This document shows positions 22,232 through 31,695 of a stretch of 64,000 nucleotides of DNA, in pieces. The first letter of the stretch is position 1. The number at the start of each line of letters is the position of its first letter. A program made the translations under genes and the position numbers. The DNA comes from Saccharum officinarum (Eukaryota > Streptophyta > Magnoliopsida > Poales > Poaceae). The notes beneath the pieces are model-generated. The model did no database searches. It worked only from the letters and a program-made list of their open reading frames with translations, and was not told the DNA's origin. Location: positions 6,238,191 through 6,302,190 of the forward strand of contig CM036223.1 in NCBI GenBank assembly GCA_020631735.1. The letters run 5' to 3'.

Positions 22232-23005
22232 TACATCGCCCCAAACCTGGCTCAACTGGTGTCCGGGAGAACACTAAGACAGCAAACAGTGCGTCAAGCT
22301 ATCACCAACAGGCAGTGTATTAGAAGCATCACAGGAGGACTCACCATGAACGCCATTGCTGAATACCTTGAACTCTGGAACACCCTGCTGAACGTGCACC
22401 TCAACAAGCAGCCGGACTGAACGGTGTGGCGCTGGACGCCGGATGGAAAATATACCGCTAAATCGGCATACCGGATGCTGCACACAGGTTCAGCCACGTT
22501 CCAAGGACACCGGGTTGATCTGGAAAGCCTAGGCGCCTTTGAGAGTGAAGGTCTTCTCCCTATGGCTGGCATTCCGGAGACGTCACTGGACGGCGGATCA
22601 GCGGGCATGACACGGACTAGAAGCTTGACAAGATTGCTACCTATGCGACCAAGCACAAGAAACAATCGACCACATCATCTCTTGCTGCCCATACTCAAGG
22701 GAGGTCTGGTTCTACACTGGTTACTCAGCTACCGCCGACGGAAAACATAGTCATAGCCTGGTGGCGACCTTTGAGGGCTGCTTGGCATGGACAACAGCAA
22801 GATGGCTTCGACTCTTTGTTCTCGCTGGTTTCTTGGGAGCTATGGAAGGAACGGTTAACGAGAACTGCGTGCCACTGATAAAAGCAGAAGCAGATCGCTG
22901 GATTCAGGCGTAAGCGTGACTCCGCCACAGGCTGACCTCTTGTACTATAAAACTGCTTCATTCTTAATATAATTATATGCAATTCTCTTGCGTATTCGAG
23001 AAAAA
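22232..23005 (+). mobile_element. LINE fragment, part 2, with 3' tail
   Basis: Reading continues from 17800: APNLAQLVSGRTLRQQTVRQ, then WRWTPDGKYTAKSAYRML and, with frame changes, CDQAQETIDHIISCCPYSRE. This is the zf-RVT zinc-binding domain at the C terminus of plant L1 ORF2. The element ends with GCGTATTCGAGAAAAAA near 23005, a typical grass LINE 3' end (short conserved tail plus poly-A). A stop codon at 22418 and frame shifts show decay. Confidence 0.8.
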
Positions 23006-23017
23006 ATTATGGATATA

Positions 23018-23404
23018 CTCCCTCTATCTAGAAAAGACTGTCATTCTCTAATTCAAAATTTGTCCCAGGAAAGACCGTCGTTCTGCATTCCGTATAGCTA
23101 AGAGTAGGATAGCAGCTGTGTAAGGGAGCCACTCCAGAAACCACCGCTCCACAACTCACGTAAGAAAAGGCATCGTAGCCGTAATAAAAGAAAAAAAGCA
23201 CGTACACGCTCTCCTCTCCACACATTTCATCCCAGCATGTATCCTCTGTCACTACGAGTAGTCCCAAACGTTTGTGTGCTCTTGCTTGTTACAGACTTGC
23301 AATGGCAGACTGTCAGTCATTCATAAGGGTATTCTTATAATTTTTCAATCACCTTGGTTTCTGTGCTTGGTCCTAGAATCACAATCTTTCTGAGACGGAG
23401 GGAG
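23018..23404. mobile_element. Stowaway/mariner-type MITE
   Basis: The 387-bp segment starts CTCCCTCTATCTAG and ends GACGGAGGGAG, and is flanked by TA on both sides (23016-23017 and 23405-23406). CTCCCTCCGT ends with a TA target are the mark of Stowaway-like MITEs in grasses. The left end has two changes from the consensus. It lies about 320 bp upstream of the peptide-gene start codon. Confidence 0.75.
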
Positions 23405-23640
23405 TAAGATCTAGAGATGAATTAGTTCACCTCTGCCAAAATTTACATCCATACGCAATGCACCCATACTGCCGTGTTTACGGAAATGTAAACTCTCTAT
23501 TTGTATGCTGTAACAATATTAGTAAGCATGCAAACCATAGCAATAACGACAATAATTAGCTCGATCGGCCACAGCTAATAATCGTGTCACTGAGGACCAA
23601 ATCTGCCATTCGCTGGCACTGCAGAGGCGATCGATTGCCC

Positions 23641-23648
23641 TATAAATA
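23641..23648 (+). promoter_or_regulatory. TATA box of peptide gene
   Basis: TATAAATA lies 82 bp upstream of the chosen ATG (23723). Spacing fits a plant core promoter with a leader of about 50 bases. Confidence 0.6.
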
Positions 23649-23722
23649 TCAATGCAAGGTAGCTAAGATACTCACAGCACAAGGGAGTAGTGTTCGTACT
23701 AGACAACAGCCAGCCAATTGCT

Positions 23723-24439
23723 ATGGCGGCGACCAAGAACGTCGCGTCGCCCGTGGCGGCCGCAACGGCGGCGGTGCTGGTGCTCCTTCCACTGGTGATG
23801 CTCACGAGGCCGCCCACGGCGCTGGCGGCGCGCCATTTGCCGGTGACGACGAGCCACCGGAGGTTGATAAACTTGGTTCCTCGGCCGCCCGTCCTCCGCC
23901 CCCCAGTGATCAGCCACCCGCCTCCGCCTCCGCCACATATCGCCGTGGACGACCAGTTCTCGGTGCTGAGGAAGGTTCCCAGGGGACCTGGCCACAACCC
24001 CAACGACCCGTCTCCGCCGCCGCCGCTATCGGCGGCCACTACTGCGAAGCTCTCGCTCGTGCCGGCCACGGAGCAGGAGGAGCGCCATTTGCCGGTGACG
24101 ACGAGCCACATAAACCTGCTTCCGCCGTTTGGGCACGGCCGCCCAGTGATCAGCCACCCTCCTCCACCACCGAGCGCTGCCGCGGATGAAGAGTTTTCGG
24201 TGCTGAGGAAGGTTCCCAGGGGACCGGGCCACAGCCCACAGCCCCGACGACCCGTCTCCGCCGCCACCGCTGCTGGTCATGGAGCAGCAGGTGGCGGCTG
24301 CGTCGGAGCATCCGGCGTCGTGGTGTTTCCCGCCGATCCACAGAGACCCGATCGACGCGCCGGAGCCAGCAGCGGCACGCAAACTGGAGTAAAGCTAGAT
24401 AGCTCAAATAATCAAATGAATATGTGGGCAGATTGCTGA
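23723..24439 (+). CDS. Probable secreted peptide precursor with two PRGPGH repeats
   Basis: The start at 23723 (GCTATGGCGGCG, good context) gives 238 residues. Residues about 10-35 are hydrophobic (VAAATAAVLVLLPLVML) and end in ALA-ARH, a likely signal peptide. Two repeats follow, each with RHLPVTTSH, then PVISHPPPPP and FSVLRKVPRGPGH (residues 37-101 and 121-171). Between them lies an acidic spacer. The GPGHNP/GPGHSP core resembles the C-terminal motifs of plant CEP and PIP signalling peptides, but I do not recognise the exact family. A 7-bp tandem duplication (ACAGCCC twice, 24231-24244) shifts the frame after the second repeat; without one copy the second repeat would continue like the first (DDPSPPPP) and end at a stop near 24391. 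It has a TATA box and no intron. Function as a signal precursor is inferred. Confidence 0.6.
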   Translation: MAATKNVASPVAAATAAVLVLLPLVMLTRPPTALAARHLPVTTSHRRLINLVPRPPVLRPPVISHPPPPPPHIAVDDQFSVLRKVPRGPGHNPNDPSPPPPLSAATTAKLSLVPATEQEERHLPVTTSHINLLPPFGHGRPVISHPPPPPSAAADEEFSVLRKVPRGPGHSPQPRRPVSAATAAGHGAAGGGCVGASGVVVFPADPQRPDRRAGASSGTQTGVKLDSSNNQMNMWADC

Positions 24440-25820
24440 GAGAAAAAAAAAGAAATCATGAACTTAGTATATTAATTAATAATAATGTGAGGTGTTTCTA
24501 ATGCATGCAACACAGTTTGGACTTGAACGACATATATTGAGACTTGAGACTTACAGAGTAACCACATACTGTACTCTTTCTTACCAGTGGACATGCCGCT
24601 TGCCTATAAGAAAAAATATACCTGAACTGATTTTTTTTTGGGAACAATACCTGAACTGAATTTAAGCAAAGGGAAAATATATATACCTTGCTCCCTCTTA
24701 AAAGGCAATGACAACACTAATATTCTAAGAGTATTTTCAATGATTACAAAAATACTGAGAGCCGAAAATAATATTTTCCAATAGGCCAAAAGGTATTATA
24801 AGGAAAAACCACACATATACTAAAAAATCCCGAGGTCCGGTCGGTTTTCAAAATCGAAAAATGTGCTACATCATCTTTTCTTGTGTGGCCTCTCTTCTTC
24901 TCTTCTCGGGATCGGCATTGATGCCTGGCTCCATCCACTGCCACTGCCAAGGCCCTGTCAGCTTCAGCTAGCCATCCAACAGCCGCAACCAGGCGTGGCT
25001 AGGACTAGCCAAAGGCTACAAGGGGTGGCCAGAGGCAAAGGAAAACTGCACGTGATGAAAGAAACCGCGCGCAAATTGTGGATATATTGGGAGGCCATAG
25101 AGGGGATGGATATATGAGGAACAGATCTAGGGTTTTGTGTGTTGTAGATAGATTGGGAATAACGATCAGAGAGTTGATGGAGTACGATTTTTTCAAGTAA
25201 AGCTAAACATCAATCGAGTGATTGAAGGCTTACACTCTCACTCGAATTTTTCTCCTCAATGGTGGTGGTGAGTGTGAGGGCGGTGTGGGGCGAGACGTCG
25301 ATGATGCCGCTGGCCGTGCAGGGGGGAAGGCAGTTGGGCGGGGCAAGAGTGGGGGTGCGACAGAGATATCCCGACAACCTCCACCAAGTTTGTATGGCGG
25401 CAGCAGAGGTGGCATGGCGTCGATAGACCTGGGGCAGGAAACGGTGGTGGCAGGGGAGCTCAACAGGAAATGAAGAAGGCGAAGAGGACGAGGCACATTC
25501 GATGGATTTAGGACCTGGTCATGATGGTTGGCGGTGGATCCAGCTGTTGGAGCTTGGCAGGGATGTGGAGGTGGTGGGAGAGAGCGTCAGAGTCGGGTGT
25601 GGGTGGAGAAATAAGAAGGGATGAAGATAAGGTGGAGAGAGGTAAATTTGATCGAGGAATCCACTCTATTTTATATATCTAAGGGTAAAAATCAAGTAAT
25701 AACTGCCTTTAGATTACTTAGGTTATAGCCAAAAAACAAATTCAAGAATGTATTGACAAATCTAAACAATGGTCTCAAGTTAACTCACGAACATGTGGTA
25801 TTTTCTTTCATACGTTCTAT
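24440..25820. other. Intergenic
   Basis: After the peptide gene the sequence is AT-rich (24440-24870). ORFs at 24863-25117 and 25222-25496 are short, overlap each other on opposite strands and have no recognised domain. Nothing further is supported. Confidence 0.4.
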
Positions 25821-25930
25821 TACTACATATGTTTGTTGCAGACTTGCAGTTCATCTGAAGTAGGAAATTTGAAAGGAAAATGGGATTTAAAGTCTAGTTC
25901 TTACCTCCTTGGCCATGTTCCGGAAGTGAA

Positions 25931-26680
25931 CACTCACACAGTACACTTCACCATTTATTTTTTCTGATTCACATACCAGAGTCGTAAATCGATAGCGAAA
26001 AAATATGTGTATTAAAATTCAAATGATTTAGTTTTAATATTTGTAATTGATAGATGTATTTACTCACACAGTACACTTCACCATTTATTTTTTCTGATTC
26101 ACATACGAGAGTCGTAAATCGATAGCGAACAAATGTGTATTAAAATTCAAATGATTTAGTTTTAATATTTGTAATTGATAGATGTATTTTGCATCTCGTT
26201 TAGAGGGGGCTCCATGGGAACATGGGGATGTGGTAGTGGGAGGGGGCCTCAGGCCCCCCTCCACATTGGATCCGCCCCTACCACGACATACTCCTACCCT
26301 TCAATCTACAATAAAAAAAATACATATTCATGTTTGAATAAGTTTATGGATCAAACATATAGGCCCTCATCAAAATACAAAACTTCACCATCTATTTCTT
26401 CTGTTTCACGAACAAGAGTCATACACCTATAGCGAACAAATATGTGTATTGAAATTCCATAGACTACAGATTTAGCTTTGCTATTTGTAATTGGCAGATG
26501 TATTTTGCATCTCATTTAGAGGGGACTCCATGAGCAACATGGGGTTCTGGTGGTGGTAGGGGGGATTAGGCCCCCTGACCCCCTCCACATTGGATCCGCC
26601 CCTGCCCACTACATACTCCTTTGCAGGTTGATAAGAACCATACTCTCATATTCATGTTTGAATCATTTATAGATCAAATG
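25931..26680. repeat. Tandem and dispersed duplications of 130 to 310 bp
   Basis: A 130-bp stretch beginning ACTCACACAGTACACTTCAC is present at about 25931-26060 and again at 26061-26188. A diverged third copy starts near 26385 (ACTTCACCATCTATTTCTTC). The following segment, TTGCATCTCGTTTAGAGGGG through CCACATTGGATCCGCCCC, occurs at 26186-26280 and again at 26500-26605. The larger period is therefore about 310 bp. These look like remnants of a small DNA element duplicated in tandem. Confidence 0.75.
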
Positions 26681-27126
26681 CACAGGCCTTGAAAATACAA
26701 TATTGTGCAAAGTACTTACCACTTCACTACTGGTACTGGCGTACTATATGGCAGAGGTCATCTGGATGTCCATGCCATGGCTGCCAGCGTAGTTAATCTT
26801 GTTGATTTGAACGAAATCAAAGACCTGCTCAATAATTTAGCATGTACATAGATATCATGATCGGAGCCGGCTACTTTGCCGAGGGGCCCAGGCTCTCGGC
26901 AAAGCCTCTAAGGTCCTCGGCAAAGCCTTTGCCGAGCGCAGCTCTCGGCAAAGCGCCCTCGGCAAAAATCCGATCGGCAAAGACTTCTTTGCCGAGAGCC
27001 GTTTATCGGGCACTCGGCAAAGTCTTTGCCGAGAGCCCGACGCTCGGCAAAGCGCAAAATAAAAAAATGCGAAAAACCTAGAATTTTTTTTAACTATGCT
27101 AATTGGTTTACTCTTTGAAATTGCAG

Positions 27127-28108
27127 GCACTCGACAAAATGCCGGGTGGAAGGCAGGACCGTCGGGGGGTCAACTCCCTCTACATGAGGGAGCGCTCACC
27201 ACCCCACGCTGAGGAGGACCCCTTGCCGGAGCTGGCGACGAGGAGGGCGAGGAGCGGCTCCAGTGTATCATCAACTACAGCACCGACATCCTTGGTCAGG
27301 TGGTGAGGAAGCCCGATGCAAGGACTAGGACGCTCACCAAGGAGCAGTACCTCTCGGTAAGTACGAAACATTAATACTGACTCCTTCCATGAAGAATAGG
27401 TAGGCTTCATTTCATCTTCTGACATATCAATAACTTGATGGCATGCAGCAATGTCCTGATTGGCGTGCCAAGCACCGCCTCTGCTAGGAGGCCATTGTGG
27501 ACCGGTGGCTCTCGGAGGAGTGGGCGGAGAAGCACAACACCCGTTGGGACTGCCGCCTACAAATGGGTGGGGTGCCACACCACCAAGGCAACCGGAGCCT
27601 CAGCACGTACGCCTAGATATGGGTAATCTTCTTTGTGTTTTCATCTTCATTTATTTATTGTAACGCTCAATTCTCATTACTTGTAATCATCTTTGTGTTT
27701 TCCTCACAGTCCCAGGTGCACCAAGGCCAGGAATGCAACGAGTTCATGGCGTACGCCCTGGCACACAAGGGCAAGGCGACGACCTCGGAAGTCACCTACA
27801 ACCCAATGGACGGGCCCGAGCCATACACTAGCGTGAGCGTCCACAACAAGCTTAGCGAAGTACACCTTGGTGGCCCACCAGCACCATGGGGAGGACTTCG
27901 ATCTGACCACCTAGCCCCTGGACACAGACCTCCTGATGAGGCTGGGAGGAGGGAAGTAGCACGACCGGTACTGGATGGCGGATAACACAGTCAACTGCGC
28001 CTCTGTTCCCAACCTCGTCGAGATTCGAGCAATGAGCACGAGCTCCTCCCTCCCCATACGCTCTAGGCAGCAGAACTCACAGCAGCAAATGGCGGAACTC
28101 TAGGTTAG
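27127..28108 (+). pseudogene. Transposase_24 (Ptta/En/Spm) gene fragments
   Basis: Spliced plus-strand pieces: an exon around 27240-27360, one around 27449-27620 (CPDWRAKHR and IVDRWLSEEWAEKHNTRWDC in a frame with a change), and one from 27713 (QVHQGQECNEFMAYALAHKG then KATTSEVTYNPMDGPEPYTS). This wording, in particular HKGKATSEVTYNPxDGPEAY followed by a GGGKKHxRYW-like segment near 27945, is the plant Transposase_24 family carried by CACTA elements. Several frame changes break it; no full-length product is possible. Confidence 0.65.
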
Positions 28109-28679
28109 TACTGTTTTATTCGTCGTTCATTGCTTTTACACATCTACCTTGCATTTGCATTGTTTAAACATTGCAGGTGGAATGTTGTAGGCCGACTTGC
28201 AGAGGTTGGAGGCCTAGCAAGCGGCCCAGGCGGAGGCCCATCGGCTGGAGATGGAGGCTGTACAAGCCTAGAGGGCGGCCGAGGCGCAGAGGATGCAGGA
28301 CATGTTTAACTTCATGGCGAGCCTTCAAGCCTTGCTAGGTGTGGTCATGCCCCAATCGCTGCTCGCTCCAGTTGTGGCTCCTCCTCGTCCTATAGAGGCT
28401 CCGGTGAGTATATATGGTTGTTTATTCCTTTAGCTTGTGCGGCCCTCCTGCAAATACTCATGAATTCACTTCTCTTTTGTGCAACCACAGTCGGTGGGTT
28501 CGAACCCAACTCCTCAAAGTGGCCCTTCTCCATAGGCCGGGTGGCCAAGTGGCCCTCCTCAATGTGGCAGTTCACACTCCGGGTTGGGAGGGTGGCAGTA
28601 GTTACCGTTTATTTATTTCTTTTCATGTTGCATGGACTTGTGTTAGACTTAGCCTTATGTTGGACTACTACTAGAGACA

Positions 28680-28870
28680 TATATATATATTGTGATGGAT
28701 ATTGTCATGGATGATGCGAATGTATGTGATGCATTATGGACGATGGATTTGTATGTGATGTATTATGGATGGTGGATGTGTATGTGATGGGTTATGGATG
28801 TGTATGTGATGGAATATGGATGTGTATGTGATATATCCTGTGTTGTGTGTGATATATATGTGATTTCTTT
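28680..28870. repeat. Degenerate ATG-rich minisatellite
   Basis: Repeats of about 22-30 bp built from GGATGTGTATGTGATGG run from 28690 to 28850 and are followed by TGTGTGTGATATAT. It lies inside the degenerate CACTA element. Confidence 0.75.
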
Positions 28871-29629
28871 GTTTGTGCTGATGGAAAGCAAAAAAAACAA
28901 AAAAATAGCATTTTCCCTCTCTTTGCCAAGTGCCACACTCGGCAAAGAGGGCTTTGCCGAGTGCCATGACCATGGCACTCGACAAAGCTGGATAACCAAT
29001 TTCCCAGCTTTGCCGAGTGCCAGAGCCCTGCCACTCGGCAAAGAAATTTTTTTTAAAAAAATCTTTGCCGAGTGCAAGACTACGGTACTAGACAAAGAAA
29101 TTTAAAAAAAAGAAAGAATTCTTTGCCGAGTGCCGCCGACGTGGCACTCGGCAAAGAGGCCGTCACAGTTGACGGCCGATTTTTTTGCCGAGTGCTTACG
29201 TGGCACTCGGCAAAGGCTTTGCTGAGTTCCTGATATTTGGCACTCGGCAAAGAAACCTTTGCCGATAGGTTCTTTGCCGAGTCCTCTTCGCCGAGTGCGG
29301 GACTCGACAAAGCCTTTGCTGAGTGCAATAGGTGCTTTGCCGAGTGCCCCAAGCACTCGGCAAAGAGCCCGTCTGCAGTAGTCGACAACTCAGCTCGAAT
29401 GATCCCACAGGTGCCACATAACTGGGATGACGCCATGAAGGGATATATCCCTACGACATTTTTATCAAACCACTGGAGATGTGAATCAAGGGACTGGAGA
29501 AAAAATTAAGAGGCCACTTAACCAAAACGTCGTCACTAGATCATCCAAAATTTTTGCTCATGCATCTCCTCTTTAAAAAGCTACATATCAAGCACATACC
29601 TGCTCCCTCCCATTCTTCTATACACATGG

Positions 29630-30040
29630 AGGTACTTTGTGCTCATCCTCCCTCTCTCTCTCTCTCATTGTCATCTCCTAGCTCTTTCCCTCTGATTTGA
29701 CCATGTGAGCTGGTCCTGGACCTCATCGTTGGTGGTGGTGTAACATGTGCCCTTTACATGATCATGCTTAGTTTAGGTTCTTTAGAGTTAGACAGATGAT
29801 AATACAAGCACTAGAAAAACTCTCTCCTCATCCTCTCTCTCTCTCTGTCGTCATCTCCAAGAGTTCCACTCCTCTGATTGGCTATGTCAGCTGCACCTTG
29901 ACATCAACAATGCTGGTGTAAGGATCATGTGCCCTTTACACATGATCATGCTTAGTTTAGGTTCTTTAGATTTAGACAAAGGATAACACAAGAAATAGAA
30001 ATACTCTCTCCTCATCTTCTCTCTCATTGTCGTCCTCTCT
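29630..30040. repeat. Tandem repeat, period about 185-190 bp
   Basis: The block CTCATCCTCCCTCTCTCTCT, then CTGATT, GTGCCCTTTACATGATCATG and TTAGGTTCTTTAGA begins near 29644, 29828 and 30010 (third copy partial). Each unit contains a CT-rich tract. Confidence 0.7.
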
Positions 30041-30449
30041 CTATGGCACTTGGGAAGTGGCCTGTCATAGGTGGACGACGACCTCGAGCCGTGGATGCCC
30101 CAAGGATGACAACCAACAATGTGGCCCGACACATGCATAGAACTACCATGGACGGGGCGCGTGCGGGTAGACAATGGTCATGTGTGGGATGCGTGTAGGT
30201 GGACAACGACCGCAAGCTCTCGGATGCCTCTAGGATGACAACCACGCTGGCGAGGCACATGGCGGCGAGGGCACAAATGAAAACGGTAAAAGCTTCAATT
30301 AAGCCCGAATATGAGAAGCACGATTACACTCTCCTAATGAAGGCCCAATCACTTAAAACAATCCAGCCCAATAACTACAGTATAGGTCGTTTAATTTGGA
30401 AGAGAAATCTTAGAGATAGAAGTGGGACAGGAAAAATCGAAATAAAGTA

Positions 30450-30583
30450 CTCCTTCAATTCCAATTTATAGGTCGTTTTAGCATTTCTGGATACATAACT
30501 TTTATAATGTATTTGGACATATCATATATCTGGATGCATAACAGAAGCTATGTACCTAGAAAAGCCAAAATGACCTATAATTT
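30450..30583. mobile_element. Truncated Stowaway-like MITE
   Basis: Starts CTCCTTCAATTCCAATTTAT and continues AGGTCGTTTTAG, with the typical inner palindrome (GTATTTGGACATATCATATA / ...CCAAAATGACCTATAATTTG). The expected second terminal repeat (GGAACGGAGGGAG) is missing, so the right end is lost. Confidence 0.6.
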
Positions 30584-30843
30584 GATTACTAGATCGAGTG
30601 GAAATATATATCTCTAAAAGCTTTCAAAATTTGAATAGTTTCATCGGCTCTAGTAAAAAATAGAAAATACCTTTTTTCTTTAAAGAAAAGAGAGAAGAAC
30701 CGCAGGAAAATGGGCCCATTAAAGTTTGGCCCATTACAATTTACTCTCGGCCTCCTCTTCTCTCCTTTAAAACAAAGAAATGCCCTCCCCAGCCTCATCT
30801 CATCGGTAGGCATCGTATAAGGAACAATCAAAATAGAAATTGT

Positions 30844-31695
30844 TGGATTTAATTGGGTTTGTCCAATTTTTATTCAGCAATTAAATAATTGAAATTCCAA
30901 GATCAAAGTTAATGCTAGGTGTAATTAGTTGGATCCTTCGTGTGGTGTAACTTACGGTTTGACGAGGGTTAAGTGCATGATGATCATTATGTGTTGGTGA
31001 ATCATGATTTAGTGGTCCATGGTGTCAAAGTGCTTTCTGTTACTAGTAACAGACAATTCAATTCTCGGTTTCATAAGTTACTTGTAACGGACAATGACAT
31101 GGTGGCTGCTAACTCTTCATGCACCTAGCTCTTTAGCTTCATCTTCCTGTGTCGCTCCATAAAAGGGGCACTCTTTCTCTTATTCGTGAGCGAGAAGAGA
31201 GAAGAGAACACATAGTCAAAACACCACAACACTGCTGTTGTGCTGCTCTCTATCATCCCCATCCCGGTTCCTGCACGCATGGGAATAGGAAGAGCAGGCA
31301 TCTGAAACCGGCGCCATTCGTGAGTTCATCTGCTCGGGTAAAGACCGGTAATCAGGTTTTTAGGGAGCGTCTTCCACGTGATTGCTCGATCGATCTGCAA
31401 CTTACTCTACTTCCCGGTGACGGCGGCTTGCGTGGTGATCAGCACTGCAACTCATCTGCACGGCATCAAGCACGATGACTACATCAACAACCGCTATGTC
31501 AACTAGTGTCAGCTCTGGTGCCACTGGGTATGCTACTCCAACCTATCCTATGACTTCTGTGATTAAAATCATGATTATTAGTATCATCTACATGCTCGTA
31601 TGACTCAGATCATACGTGCACATATATGAGGCCACAATCTTGTTCTTAATCTTTTTTGGATTAAATTAATACTGAAATTGCCTTAATTTCTAATA
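30844..31695 (+). repeat. Candidate solo LTR
   Basis: The segment begins TGTTGGATTTAATTGGG and ends near TTTCTAATA. It contains a promoter-like CATAAAAGGGGCACTC (about 31158) followed by a long leader-like region with no ORF. It resembles a copia-type LTR, but the last bases are ATA rather than CA and no target duplication was found. Weak call. Confidence 0.35.

Larger units (their letters stand above)
26860..29383 (+). mobile_element. Degenerate CACTA element of the TTTGCCGAG type
   Basis: Both ends are dense in the motif TTTGCCGAGTGCC and its inverse: 26873-27052 on the left and 28920-29365 on the right. The right end, read inverted, begins GACTACTGCAGACGGGC, which is CACTAC-like with the first base changed; the left end (GGAGCCGGCTACTTTGCCGAG) is eroded and no CACTA start or target duplication is visible. 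Inside are plus-strand fragments of a Transposase_24 gene. The element is probably immobile. Confidence 0.75.

Noticed and set aside
23587..24267. Minus-strand ORF of 226 residues opposite the peptide gene
   Set aside because: It is Gly/Arg/Ser-rich low-complexity sequence mirroring the Pro-rich repeats; the plus strand has the signal peptide, TATA box and start context.
28734..29095. ORFs rich in His/Ile/Thr at 28.7-29.1 kb
   Set aside because: They are translations of the ATG/GTG minisatellite and of TTTGCCGAG subterminal repeats.
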